From NCBI RefSeq assembly GCF_000730245.1, contig NZ_CP004403.1:1240001-1304000 (forward strand): a DNA stretch of 64,000 bases, read 5' to 3'. This document shows positions 44,790-55,458 of this stretch, one piece after another; position 1 is the first letter of the stretch, and each line of letters starts with the position of its first letter. This DNA comes from an endosymbiont of Acanthamoeba sp. UWC8. Lineage in GTDB: Bacteria; Pseudomonadota; Alphaproteobacteria; Rickettsiales; Midichloriaceae. The position numbers were made by a program, and so were the translations under genes. The notes beneath the pieces are model-generated. The model was not told the origin of the DNA and ran no database searches. It saw only the letters and a list, made by a program, of their open reading frames with translations.

Positions 44790-45929
44790 TTATATTCCTC
44801 TTCCGGTAGCATTTTTAGTAGCTAAGCTTTCAGGAACATCTAAGGGTTTTGCTTTATAACTAAAAGTTTCTATTTTTTTAAACAGCTTCGGGTATTCCTT
44901 TGCTTCAAGATTTGCTCCAACTAGCGTTTCTCTAATCAAATTTTGAAATTCATTGCTTTCAAGTAATTCCTTGGTAAATTCATTTTTCCATTTTAGCTTA
45001 CCATGCTCTATAGTTGTAATCTCAGCTATATGCTTTTTAAAAGTGCTGTAAAGGCTTTCGTCTTGGAATATCTCCAGTAGTGAGGAGGATAATTTCTCAA
45101 TGGTTTTGGTTTTCTGAAATACCTTTAATAACCTCAAGCTGTTTACTTGCAGAATACTTTGCTTAGAATAGTCTATATGAAGTTTTTTTAAATCCGTAGG
45201 CAATGACTCTATCAGCTTTGCCCTTTCTTTAATAAAATCTTCCGGTTGATTCAAGGTAGCATTTTTAGCAACATATAAGCAAATCACTTCAATTAGTTCT
45301 CCCTCTACATTAGGAGTATTTTCTCTATTTAAAGAGAATTTTTCAGGAATTGTTGTATAGTCCTGTTTTGCTTCAGGATTAATGACTTGAGAAATATCTT
45401 TTAATATTCTCAAAACTTTTTGCTCATATCCAAGTTGGTTTTTAGGCTGTAATTTATTTAAATTAAATATATTGCGTTTAAGCCAATCATTTATTACTTC
45501 TTCAATTGCAATCTTTACTGAAGAAGAGGATTTGATTTTATCAAGTATATTTTTTATTATCTGCTGCTCTTCTCGGCTTAGCTCAAAATTTAATTTTACA
45601 TCATGGTATGGGCGCTCTCCTGCTTTAAGCAGACTCTTTATAGACTTATCCACCTCGTTAAAATCATAATCTTTTTCTTTAAGCACATTTAAAAAAACAC
45701 CTAGGGATATATCCTGATCTATTCTCCTTTGGTGCAAGCTTTTCTTTAGGCTTTCCAAATAAGGTGCTAAATCCTCTTCTCTTATCTCTTTTAAAGATTC
45801 AATCAGATCCTTAATAAGTTTTTTTCTTTTACCGCTTATATCATACCCGAAGAAGTCTAGAGCACCAGGCTTATAATCATTAATTTTAGTCGTTAAACTA
45901 TTATATTTATTTGATTCTATGCTTTGCAT
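44790..45929 (-). CDS. Hypothetical protein, helical, unknown
   Basis: A 379-residue, mostly helical and soluble protein, rich in Leu, Lys, Glu and Ile, with no signal sequence or membrane helix and no motif I recognise. It begins MQSIESNKYNSLTTKINDYK and has several charged helices (LIESLKEIREEDLAPYLESL). AGGA before the ATG supports the start. It stands alone between erpA and rnhB. An effector or structural role cannot be told from sequence. Confidence 0.6.
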   Translation of the reverse strand: MQSIESNKYNSLTTKINDYKPGALDFFGYDISGKRKKLIKDLIESLKEIREEDLAPYLESLKKSLHQRRIDQDISLGVFLNVLKEKDYDFNEVDKSIKSLLKAGERPYHDVKLNFELSREEQQIIKNILDKIKSSSSVKIAIEEVINDWLKRNIFNLNKLQPKNQLGYEQKVLRILKDISQVINPEAKQDYTTIPEKFSLNRENTPNVEGELIEVICLYVAKNATLNQPEDFIKERAKLIESLPTDLKKLHIDYSKQSILQVNSLRLLKVFQKTKTIEKLSSSLLEIFQDESLYSTFKKHIAEITTIEHGKLKWKNEFTKELLESNEFQNLIRETLVGANLEAKEYPKLFKKIETFSYKAKPLDVPESLATKNATGRGI

Positions 45930-45985
45930 AGCATTCCTGCTCGCTAATTTATAATTATACTATTCTATAAATAGTTAACAAATGG

Positions 45986-46573
45986 TTAACGAGAGATGTT
46001 TCGCAGGAATGTTTTTCTATGATGGGTTGTTATGCCTGATGTTTTAATTGCTTCAATATGTAATTTAGTTCCGTAACCTGAGTTTTTATCCCAACCATAA
46101 TGAGGGTAGGACATATGAAGGCCATTCATAATACCATCTCTAGTGACTTTAGCTAAGATTGAGGCGGCAGCGATAGATAACGATTTAGCATCCCCTCCGA
46201 CTATCGGAAATATATTTTCGTGTTTTTTATAAGGAGAGATATTGCCATCGATAAGAATATTATCAAATTTTATTTTTATCAATCCTATAGCTCGGCGCAT
46301 TGCAAGCAGGGTTGCCTGTAAAATATTCAGCTCATCAATTTCTTCAACGCTTGCCAATGCTATTCCATATTCCGCGTTTTCCTTTATTAAGCTAAAAAGT
46401 TTTTCCCGCTTAAGCTTTGAAAGTTTTTTAGAATCATTTACTTGTCCTAATAATGCAGGGTTGCAAATTATAACAGCCGCTGCAACCACCGGACCTGCTA
46501 AGGGACCTCTGCCCGCTTCATCAACTCCGACTACGATTCCGCCTACCTGTTCCTCAATCCTTAAATCCGGCAT
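45986..46573 (-). CDS. rnhB: Ribonuclease HII
   Basis: Removes ribonucleotides embedded in DNA, 195 residues. The type 2 RNase H opening GVDEAGRGPLAGPVVAAAVI has the first two catalytic residues (Asp and Glu). Further acids are in ILIDGNISPYKK and IAAASILAKVTRDGIM, and the block YGWDKNSGYGTKLHIEA matches the family. It ends at 45986. No neighbour suggests an operon. Confidence 0.95.
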   Translation of the reverse strand: MPDLRIEEQVGGIVVGVDEAGRGPLAGPVVAAAVIICNPALLGQVNDSKKLSKLKREKLFSLIKENAEYGIALASVEEIDELNILQATLLAMRRAIGLIKIKFDNILIDGNISPYKKHENIFPIVGGDAKSLSIAAASILAKVTRDGIMNGLHMSYPHYGWDKNSGYGTKLHIEAIKTSGITTHHRKTFLRNISR

Positions 46574-46854
46574 ATAATTAATCTTTTTTATATGAGATAA
46601 TTTAACTATTCTATTTAAGCAACTATAAATTCTTCACAAATAACATTTGCGTTTATTAAGGTATATGTTTATTTTGCAGACATATGCTAGGCTCTTTTAG
46701 AATTGTTATAATAAGGAAGTTTGAGGTATGAAGTTCTAAAAAGTATAAAATGTATTTATTTATGTTTAATATTTTTTTAAGCTTTAAGACCTATACAATT
46801 GCCCTAAAAAAAGAGCCTGTTTACGCCTTAAAGCTATTTAGGTTAAAATATATA

Positions 46855-47865
46855 ATGCCCGGCACAAAAGAGATTAATAATAATTCAAATTCCAGCGTAA
46901 TAAAGCTTAAGCACCTTGTGCAAGCTGATTTAGAAAAAGTTAATCAAATAATTTTAAATTATGCTAAAAGTGAAGTTACAGAGCTAATACCTACTATTAC
47001 TAATTATATTACCAACTCAGGCGGTAAAAGAATTAGGCCTATACTAACTCTTGCTTGTGCGCATATGTTTGATATAAAAACTTCAAGGCATGTTCTGCTT
47101 GCTACCTCAGTAGAATTTATTCATACTGCAACCCTTCTTCATGATGATGTCATTGATGAAAGCAGCACGCGAAGAGGAGTAGCAACGGCAAACCAATTAT
47201 GGGGGAATAAGGCAAGTATCTTAGTCGGCGACTATCTGTTCAGCCAAGCTTTTAGATTAATGGTTGAAACTTCATCTATTCAGGCGCTAAAAATACTCTC
47301 AAATGCTTCCGCCATTATTTCGGAAGGTGAAGTGTGGCAACTCTCAAATATTTCTAATATAAATATAACTAAAGAAAACTATTTTAAGTTAATACGATCC
47401 AAAACCGCACAATTATTCTCTGCGGCATGTGAGGTTGGGGCTGTCATTGCAGATGGCGAGCCAGAGTATACGGAAGCACTGGCACAATACGGTATGAATT
47501 TAGGTATGGCATTCCAAATTGTTGATGATGTATTAGATTACACGACAAATGACGAGCAATTTGGTAAGGAGGCCGGTGGGGATTTTAGAGAAGGCAAAGT
47601 CACCCTACCGTTCATTATTGCATTAAGTAATGCTGATGAAGGAGATAGAAAGTTTCTTGAAACCGTTATTACCTCTGAAAATAAAGATTCTATGTTTTTA
47701 GAATGTGTTAAAATTTTGAAAGCATATGATGCTTTTGATAAGGCTTTAAATATAGCAAGGCAATTTGTCGAACAGGGCTTAGAAGCTTTAGAAATATGTC
47801 CTGATTCCGAGACTAAATTATTGTTTAAAAATTTAATTATTGAGTTACTGAATAGAAGCCATTAA
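46855..47865 (+). CDS. ispB: Polyprenyl diphosphate synthase (octaprenyl type)
   Basis: Elongates isoprenyl diphosphate chains for the ubiquinone side chain, about 336 residues. The first aspartate-rich motif is LLHDDVIDESSTRRG (about residue 92), preceded by GGKRIRPILTLA; the second is QIVDDVLDYTTNDEQFGKE. The frame opens upstream at 46750, but the first 35 residues are not conserved-looking and lack a ribosome site, so the ATG at 46855 is favoured. Chain length is not certain from sequence; ubiB and bc1 genes show that ubiquinone is used. Confidence 0.9.
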   Translation: MPGTKEINNNSNSSVIKLKHLVQADLEKVNQIILNYAKSEVTELIPTITNYITNSGGKRIRPILTLACAHMFDIKTSRHVLLATSVEFIHTATLLHDDVIDESSTRRGVATANQLWGNKASILVGDYLFSQAFRLMVETSSIQALKILSNASAIISEGEVWQLSNISNINITKENYFKLIRSKTAQLFSAACEVGAVIADGEPEYTEALAQYGMNLGMAFQIVDDVLDYTTNDEQFGKEAGGDFREGKVTLPFIIALSNADEGDRKFLETVITSENKDSMFLECVKILKAYDAFDKALNIARQFVEQGLEALEICPDSETKLLFKNLIIELLNRSH

Positions 47866-48010
47866 CTTTCAACAGTTATTATTTAGCTCACCTTGACAGG
47901 CGTCGAGCATACAATCTTTTCAATAATATTTTAGCTTATAATATTAAAAGAATAAAGGGGGAATAGAGATTTAAGTAGTTTGTATTACTTCTGAACTTAA
48001 TTAGTTATAT

Positions 48011-48541
48011 TTACTTTTTTCTAAATTGGTCTAAAGAAATTACATTATTTCCTTCAGCTTTTTTATCCCTTTTCTCCCTTTTTTCTCCCTTGGACTTAGA
48101 TTTCAAGCTATGATTAATATTAGCTTGCTCATCCTCAAACTCTTCATCGTCAAGAAACTCAATATCTACCTCATCATAGTCATATTCTATTTCTCTAAAC
48201 TGTAAACCGAATTGTACGCTTGGGTCTGCAAAGGTAGTTACCGCCGAATAAGGAATATAGACACTTTCTTTATGACCGTTAAAACTTAAAGTTACTCCGA
48301 ACCCTTTATTATCGACTTTTAAGTCCTGATATTGGTATTGCAGTACTATTGTCATTTCTCGCGGATATTTTTCAAGCAAAGCTTTTGAGATTTTTACCGC
48401 AGGATGCTTAGTAATAAATGAAATAAAAAAATGATGTTCTCCGGGAAGCCCATTTTTTTCTACAACTTTTAAAACTTTGCATACAATAATATGCATTGCC
48501 TCATCTACAAGTTTCCCATAATCAATAATATTTCTGCTCAT
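48011..48541 (-). CDS. sspB: Alphaproteobacterial SspB-family ClpXP adaptor
   Basis: Delivers ssrA-tagged proteins to ClpXP, 176 residues. The SspB-alpha core includes HHFFISFITKHPAVKISKAL, VTLSFNGHKESVYIPYSAV and FADPSVQFGLQF (about 20-115). A long acidic, then basic linker ends in VISLDQFRKK, the short ClpX-binding tail. GAGAG precedes the ATG. It is followed downstream by no gene on its strand. Confidence 0.88.
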   Translation of the reverse strand: MSRNIIDYGKLVDEAMHIIVCKVLKVVEKNGLPGEHHFFISFITKHPAVKISKALLEKYPREMTIVLQYQYQDLKVDNKGFGVTLSFNGHKESVYIPYSAVTTFADPSVQFGLQFREIEYDYDEVDIEFLDDEEFEDEQANINHSLKSKSKGEKREKRDKKAEGNNVISLDQFRKK

Positions 48542-48685
48542 AAAAATTCTCTCTTACAATTCGATAAATTAACTAAAACTTTAACTCTAACTTTCGTTAG
48601 CTGTATACAAAACCATCTCCCCTATACTATTTTTTATACTTAAAATGTTAACAAATGGTAAACAGAAATATTTTTTTTAAATATT

Positions 48686-49090
48686 TTATTCAGTAATTTC
48701 AAATGCGGTATAACCTTCAAGATTTTTTATACTTGGAAATTTAGTAACCTTTATATTAAAGGAATAATCTAAATAACAAGATTTAAGGTTATTGTAAATA
48801 TAAAATGCTATATGCTCAATTAACTTAAATTCTTTACCTAAAAGTAAGGCATGCACTTTACTACATAATTGATCATAACAGATAACATCAGTTATATCAT
48901 CACTCTCACACCCTAGCGGTAGCTCAGGGTAATGAAGTTTAATATCAACTAATAATTTTTGCGGAGCTGACCTCTCCTCTTCCCCTACTCCCACTTTAAC
49001 TAATACAGCATAGCCGGAAACAATAACAGCACAGTTAAGCTTTTTATTTTCGCTTCTGTGCTGCATTGCTGTTTTATTTAATTTAATCAA
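48686..49090 (-). CDS. folB: Dihydroneopterin aldolase-like protein
   Basis: Tetrahydrofolate-pathway aldolase of the T-fold family, 134 residues. The N-terminal strand block KVGVGEEERSAPQKLLVDI has the conserved Glu, then FKLIEHIAFYIYN, and the catalytic Lys lies in VTKFPSIKNLEG. It lies four bases after rpsD on the same strand. Together with a candidate pABA synthase at 24589 it supports at least partial folate synthesis. The exact start is uncertain (the first ATG is at 49090). Confidence 0.8.
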   Translation of the reverse strand: MIKLNKTAMQHRSENKKLNCAVIVSGYAVLVKVGVGEEERSAPQKLLVDIKLHYPELPLGCESDDITDVICYDQLCSKVHALLLGKEFKLIEHIAFYIYNNLKSCYLDYSFNIKVTKFPSIKNLEGYTAFEITE

Positions 49091-49094
49091 TTTA

Positions 49095-49712
49095 TTATCT
49101 TGAATAGAATTCCACCACTAAATGCGGCTCCATTATAACCGGATATGGTACTTCGGAAAATTCCGGTACTTTAGAATAAGTAGCTTGGAATTTATGCTCA
49201 TCCACCTGAATATACTCAGGCACCGATCTCTCACCGGATTGCATCGATGTTTGTAAAATCAATAGTTGTTTTGAAGATTCTTTAACCTCAATTACATCAC
49301 CAGGCTTTAACTTGTAGCTTGGGATGTTAACTACTTTACCATTAACAGTGATATGCTTATGGTTTACAAACTGCCTTGCTGCAAAAGGAGTAGGTGCGAA
49401 CTTAGCACGATAAACTACTGCATCTAGCCTTGATTCAAGTAAACCAATTAGATTTTCACTGGTATCGCCTTTTCTTCTTGCAGCTTCCTGGTAAATCTTT
49501 TTAAATTGCTTCTCGGTAATGTTACCATAATACTTTCTAAGTTTTTGCTTAGCGTGAAGCTGCACACCATAATCAGTAAGTTTACGATAGCCTAAAACTC
49601 CATGTGCGCCCGGAGGGAAATTTCTGGTATTAACCGGATCTTTCGCTCTACCCCATAGGTTAACTCCCAACCTACGGCTAACCCCAAACTTTCTATTTAA
49701 TCTTTTTGACAC
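49095..49712 (-). CDS. rpsD: 30S ribosomal protein S4
   Basis: Primary 16S rRNA-binding protein, 205 residues. The start is a GTG at 49712, preceded by GGA, which gives the family N-terminus ([15 protein letters not shown]). The open frame from 49814 adds 34 unrelated residues. The signature [27 protein letters not shown] and the S4 domain ([20 protein letters not shown], about 95-115) are intact. folB follows. Confidence 0.96.
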   Translation of the reverse strand: MSKRLNRKFGVSRRLGVNLWGRAKDPVNTRNFPPGAHGVLGYRKLTDYGVQLHAKQKLRKYYGNITEKQFKKIYQEAARRKGDTSENLIGLLESRLDAVVYRAKFAPTPFAARQFVNHKHITVNGKVVNIPSYKLKPGDVIEVKESSKQLLILQTSMQSGERSVPEYIQVDEHKFQATYSKVPEFSEVPYPVIMEPHLVVEFYSR

Positions 49713-49949
49713 GTGATTCCATTTATAAGTTTTCTCGTTCTTAAGTTGTTTTTTATACAAATTTGCATACTTTATGTCAACTAATATATAATTAATTTTG
49801 AGTGCATACGCCATGCTTTGCTTAAGAATAAGCTAAACTTAGTGAAATAGGGTAGTAAAGGAATAAAACAATAACTAAAAAGATTAAAAGGCGCTATATG
49901 GTATTTTTTCAGTATTATAGTAACACCTTTTATCTTGTTTTAACTTAGA

Positions 49950-51716
49950 TTAAGCAGCAAAAAGCTCCATGTCCAACTCAAAATAGCTTTCCGCACCTTC
50001 CATTAATTCGGCCTGTATTACAAGTATATCTTTTTTCATATTTTCCGTTGCGGAGGAAATTTGCAGCATTTGATCATATAGAGATTGATCCCTAAATTCA
50101 GCAAATAAAGGGTTATCAGCTTCATTCCCACTCATTAGCTCCAAAAATCCACTGTAATCCGAAAGATTATCTTTCACGCTTTCATCCCCATAAAGCTTAC
50201 TAGCTATATCACTAATAACCCCGCCCAGATCCTGGAATATGGTTTTATAAGTCGCACTATGTGCCCCGTAATCATTTTGTATAGTTTTTAACGCTGTTGC
50301 ATACTGATATAAAACCAAGTTTTGCATTTCTGCAATATCACAATAAACATTGCTTAAATTGATTACATCTTTATCTGTTATATAAAGCTTGCTTCTATCA
50401 ACTTCACCGGGTTCATTGTATTTGTAAAAAAATCTATACGGTACCTGCTCTTTAAGCATATCAGCCTTACACTCATTGTTAGATTTCTTATATTCTTCTT
50501 TATCTTCCAGATAGTTAATAAAGAGTAAGTTTTGTTCAACCATTTGGTAAGCCAAATCTATTATATCACCGACTTCCCGGGCTTTATCTTCTTCCAAAAT
50601 ATTAATATTTGCTCCCGTATTGCCTGAGTCTAAATATTCCGCATTGTTATTAGGAAATTCGAAAGTTTCATCATTTTCTTCACCCTGCGTCAATTTTGCC
50701 GCTAATTTGCGGATAGCATCCATATTAGCTTGAAACTTAATATTATAAACTTCTCTATTATCCCTGCTTGATGAACCCATTTGCGATTGAATAGATAATA
50801 TTTTTTGCGTAAAAATTAGTAACGATATTTCAGAGGTAATAAATTCTTTATCTTTAAGCTTCCATATATATTTATATATATCTTCATTAGAGTATAGTTG
50901 CTCTGCCTCATCCTTAGTAATAAAATGTTTTGTTGCTTCTTTTCCTTCAATATTGTTGAATATATTTTCATCATGAGCAAGATTAATTTTGTCCGGGTAA
51001 ATGTCATTATAAGTGTAAGTGCTGATAAATTTGCTAAATTCATCAATATCTATATTATGTGAAGGGCTAAATTTAGCTAAATTTTCTTGTTTTGCTTCTT
51101 CTAATATATTTTCTATGGATATTTCTTTATAACTTAAATATTCTAAATCTAAAAACTCGATAGCCAGCTTCTCTTTAGCAACTTCTAAATCATGTTGCAA
51201 ATTTTTAATATCCTTGCGAGCAAGTATTAAACTCTCCATACCACGCTTTATTTTTTCTATAGCAGGTTGGATTTCAGCGGCTGTAAATATTATATCTATA
51301 CCACCACTAAATAAATAATTTATTGTAAGGCACGGAAGGGTTATATCCAGTTTTTCCTCTACATTTTTACCGATCATCACACTTAGCTGAAAGTTTCCAT
51401 CGAATAAGACTTTATTATCATATGTACTTAATGCCACTCTATCAATTTCACGGCTATATTGCTTTAATTCCTGGTTTTTATAATATAGCAAAATAATGTT
51501 ATTCGCTTCTATGGTATTGTCGTTTGCTTCTTTATATAGTGCTTTAACTATATCATATAAATGCCCTACTGTTTGCAAAGCATTTTCTAATATCCCCTCT
51601 CCGTACTCAATATCCGCTATGATTGCCTTAAACTTTATAAGTTCAATCATTTTATCCTTTGCTATAGGCGACTTCTTATTTAATAAATCATTTAAGTAAT
51701 GCTTTGTATTCTCCAT
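49950..51716 (-). CDS. Flagellin-like protein with a long C-terminal extension
   Basis: A 588-residue protein. Residues about 31-130 run parallel to the flagellin N-terminal D0/D1 region, with QELKQYSREIDRVAL and NKVLFDGNFQLSVMIGKNVE lining up with the flagellin EIDRVA...FNG-KLLDG...GAN block. A segment near 146-185 (AAEIQPAIEKIKRGMESL) and one near 295-315 (TSEISLLIFTQKILSIQSQ) resemble the flagellin C-terminal helices. The last roughly 270 residues are acidic, helical and unlike flagellin. The first ~30 residues, which normally begin with a conserved Met-x-x-Asn-x-N, are diverged. The gene is alone, with no secretion or chaperone gene nearby. Confidence 0.6.
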   Translation of the reverse strand: MENTKHYLNDLLNKKSPIAKDKMIELIKFKAIIADIEYGEGILENALQTVGHLYDIVKALYKEANDNTIEANNIILLYYKNQELKQYSREIDRVALSTYDNKVLFDGNFQLSVMIGKNVEEKLDITLPCLTINYLFSGGIDIIFTAAEIQPAIEKIKRGMESLILARKDIKNLQHDLEVAKEKLAIEFLDLEYLSYKEISIENILEEAKQENLAKFSPSHNIDIDEFSKFISTYTYNDIYPDKINLAHDENIFNNIEGKEATKHFITKDEAEQLYSNEDIYKYIWKLKDKEFITSEISLLIFTQKILSIQSQMGSSSRDNREVYNIKFQANMDAIRKLAAKLTQGEENDETFEFPNNNAEYLDSGNTGANINILEEDKAREVGDIIDLAYQMVEQNLLFINYLEDKEEYKKSNNECKADMLKEQVPYRFFYKYNEPGEVDRSKLYITDKDVINLSNVYCDIAEMQNLVLYQYATALKTIQNDYGAHSATYKTIFQDLGGVISDIASKLYGDESVKDNLSDYSGFLELMSGNEADNPLFAEFRDQSLYDQMLQISSATENMKKDILVIQAELMEGAESYFELDMELFAA

Positions 51717-51863
51717 ATCTTTTTTCCCTTTTATTAAGTTAACTTAATAAAAGTAGATTAATTAATTTTGAAGTAAAAGGATAATTTAAAGGCTAAGCAA
51801 TTGTTTTACTTTTAATACTACCGCAGTCATACTTTAAGAGCCTATTCTTCTTTAACTTCATTA

Positions 51864-53099
<1,236 letters not shown>

Positions 53100-53222
53100 T
53101 TATTCAATATGAATTCTATATAAAACATATGTGTAATAAAATCTACCCGTTAAATATTCTATATTGATTTTTCTTAACCAACCATCTAAAGCTAAACTTA
53201 AATCTTTAATTAATGAGAAATT

Positions 53223-53993
53223 ATGATTTTATGTATTGATGCCGGTAATACTCAGATACATTGCGGAGTATACGGTGAAGGACAGCTTATAGCTGAAGCG
53301 AGATATGCTACAAACGATGGTATTACTTCCGACGCCTACGGCATCTTTTTAAAAGCTATTTTATATGAACAAAATATCAATATAGCAGATATAAAACAAA
53401 TTATAATTTCTTCCGTTGTCCCTGCGTTGGATTATCAAATTAATAATGCATGTATACGCTATCTAGCTCTCACTCCTATATTCTTAAATGTAGAGAATTA
53501 TAAAAAAATAAAGAATTGCAAGCTCCCGGAAAGTTTAGGTGCCGACAGAGTGGCTAATTTTATTAGTGCAACTACCTTATTTCCAAATAAAAATTTAATT
53601 ATAGTTGATTTAGGTACGGCAACTACAGTTTGTGTGATTAGCAAAAATTATGAGCTTTTAAGCGGGTCAATCATGCCCGGGCTTAAAACCTCAGCCAAGG
53701 CTTTAAGCAGCTCAACGGCAAAACTTCCCTTTGTGGAAATAGAAAAAATAGATATAGGAATAGTTGAAACTACTGTTGATAGCATACAAATCGGTTTATT
53801 TTACGGCCATTTAGGCGCAATTAAGGAGCTGACCGCCCGCTTTCAAAGTAAATTTTTTACTAAAGAGCAGGCAACCGTAGTTGCAACCGGTGGTTTTTCC
53901 GAGATATACAAAAGAGAAGAAATTTTTGACTGTATTATCCCTGATTTAGTACTTCGAGGATTATATATTTATTCTCAATTAATTACTTCTTAA
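53223..53993 (+). CDS. coaX: Type III pantothenate kinase
   Basis: First step of coenzyme A synthesis from pantothenate, 256 residues of ASKHA fold. Motifs are DAGNTQIHCGVY at the N-terminus, ESLGADRVANFIS (about 99-111), the DLGTATTVCVIS phosphate loop, and SGSIMPGL. It is convergent with the following methyltransferase gene and overlaps its end by 11 bases. It is divergent from aatA. Confidence 0.94.
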   Translation: MILCIDAGNTQIHCGVYGEGQLIAEARYATNDGITSDAYGIFLKAILYEQNINIADIKQIIISSVVPALDYQINNACIRYLALTPIFLNVENYKKIKNCKLPESLGADRVANFISATTLFPNKNLIIVDLGTATTVCVISKNYELLSGSIMPGLKTSAKALSSSTAKLPFVEIEKIDIGIVETTVDSIQIGLFYGHLGAIKELTARFQSKFFTKEQATVVATGGFSEIYKREEIFDCIIPDLVLRGLYIYSQLITS

Positions 53994-54630
53994 TTGTAAT
54001 GCTTAATCCTTCTCGGGTGGGTATAATAATACTTTCAAATTTTTCAGGATCACTGATTTTTCGGTTAAATTCCTGCATGGCGATTTTAAGCTTTTCTGGA
54101 GATTTTACTTCATCATTATATACAGCTCCGAATAAGAATACATTATCCGCAACGATAAGTCCGCCAGATTTCAGTAAATTGTAAGCAATATCCGAATATA
54201 GCGGGTAAGCCTGCTTATTAGCATCTATAAAAACTGCATCAAATTCTATACCGCTTACATATTTCTCTATGTTGCTTGCATCATCATTGATCAGCTCAAT
54301 CTTATCTTTTTCCGAGCTTGCTTCAAGGTTACTTTTTGCAATATTATAGTGTTCCGTTGACTTCTCTATACTGATTACCTTCCCCCCATCTTGCAAACTT
54401 CTTGCTAACCAAAGCGTGGAATAACCGACACAAGTCCCGATTTCCAAAATATTTTTAGCTTTAATAAGCTTTAGCATTATATAGATTAGCTTTCCCTCTT
54501 CAGCGCCGATCTGGATGCCTTGCTTATCGGCTGGGGCAGATTGCCTAATCTTTATTAGCTCTTCATCTTCCTGAGCATATAGTGTTCTTATGTAATTAAT
54601 TTTTGCCGAAGCTTCAAAGTCGCGTGCCAT
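53983..54630 (-). CDS. Class I O-methyltransferase
   Basis: SAM-dependent methyltransferase of the catechol/caffeoyl-CoA type, 215 residues. Motif I is LEIGTCVGYSTLWLA (about residue 60), followed by VISIEKSTEHY, the metal-binding FDAVFIDANKQAYPLY and IVADNVFLFGAVY. The substrate is unknown. It ends the isc cluster transcription direction six bases after iscA and overlaps coaX by 11 bases. The hscB, hscA and fdx genes that follow iscA in other bacteria are not here. Confidence 0.88.
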   Translation of the reverse strand: MARDFEASAKINYIRTLYAQEDEELIKIRQSAPADKQGIQIGAEEGKLIYIMLKLIKAKNILEIGTCVGYSTLWLARSLQDGGKVISIEKSTEHYNIAKSNLEASSEKDKIELINDDASNIEKYVSGIEFDAVFIDANKQAYPLYSDIAYNLLKSGGLIVADNVFLFGAVYNDEVKSPEKLKIAMQEFNRKISDPEKFESIIIPTREGLSITIKK

Positions 54631-54636
54631 TTTTAT

Positions 54637-55005
54637 TTAAACATTAAATGATTTACCGCAGCCGCATGAGCCTTTCTCATTCGGGTTCACAAAAACAAAA
54701 CCAGATTTAATTTTTTCATCTATATAATCCAAAGTTGTGCCTACTAAATATAAGACCGCTTTAGGATCTATAAAAATAGTTACTCCTTTTTCGTTTATCT
54801 CTTCATCAAAGGCACTTTTCTCATTAGCATATTCAAAAGTATAGGCAAGCCCAGAGCATCCTCCCGACTTAACCCCGACTTTAATACCGGCACACGGTTT
54901 ATCCCTTTTCTCAATGAGGTATTTCACTCGCTCGACCGCTTTATCAGTCAAGGTAATTACAGCCGGCCTCTGTTTAGAGGAATTATTTTCACTAATTTGC
55001 GACAT
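54637..55005 (-). CDS. iscA: Iron-sulfur carrier IscA
   Basis: A-type Fe-S carrier of the isc cluster, 122 residues. The cysteines are in GVKSGGCSGLAYTF (about residue 49) and the C-terminal GSCGCGKSFNV. It follows iscU by four bases. It hands clusters to apoproteins. Confidence 0.94.
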   Translation of the reverse strand: MSQISENNSSKQRPAVITLTDKAVERVKYLIEKRDKPCAGIKVGVKSGGCSGLAYTFEYANEKSAFDEEINEKGVTIFIDPKAVLYLVGTTLDYIDEKIKSGFVFVNPNEKGSCGCGKSFNV

Positions 55006-55009
55006 ATTC

Positions 55010-55414
55010 TCACTCTTCTTCTGAATTTTGTTTTTCCAAAGATTGTTTTAAATTAGTAATTGCAGCCTTAATAGCATCCTCTGCAAGTACCGAGCAGTGA
55101 ATTTTTACCGGAGGCAATGATAATTCTTCCGCAATATCAACATTCTTTATGGTTAAAGCTTCATCCAAAGTTTTACCTTTAACTTTCTCGGTAACTAACG
55201 AGCTTGATGCTATAGCTGATAAACAACCGAAAGTTTTAAATTTAGCATCTTCGATTACTTTAGTTACAGGATTAACCTTAATCTGAAGTTTCATTACGTC
55301 TCCGCAACTCGGCGCACCGACTAACCCCGTGCCGACGTTTTCCTCTTCCTTATCAAAGGATCCTACATTTCTAGGGTTTTCATAGTGATCTATAACTTTT
55401 TTACTGTATGCCAT
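55010..55414 (-). CDS. iscU: Iron-sulfur scaffold protein IscU
   Basis: Scaffold on which [2Fe-2S] and [4Fe-4S] clusters are built, 134 residues. The ligands are all present: the Cys of GAPSCGDVMKL (about residue 37), the Cys of FKTFGCLSAIASSS and the HCS of KIHCSVLAEDAI. The HscA-binding LPPVK lies just before. It is encoded directly after iscS with 44 bases between. The hscBA chaperones are elsewhere. Confidence 0.97.
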   Translation of the reverse strand: MAYSKKVIDHYENPRNVGSFDKEEENVGTGLVGAPSCGDVMKLQIKVNPVTKVIEDAKFKTFGCLSAIASSSLVTEKVKGKTLDEALTIKNVDIAEELSLPPVKIHCSVLAEDAIKAAITNLKQSLEKQNSEEE

Positions 55415-55458
55415 AACCTTTTTCCTAAACTAACTTTTTTCATATTCTTATATTTATC

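Noticed and set aside
46750-46854. N-terminal extension of the polyprenyl synthase
   Set aside because: It is hydrophobic with no ribosome site and no family conservation; the ATG at 46855 gives the usual length.
49713-49814. N-terminal extension of ribosomal protein S4
   Set aside because: The 34 extra residues do not match S4, while the GTG at 49712 gives exactly the 205-residue family form.
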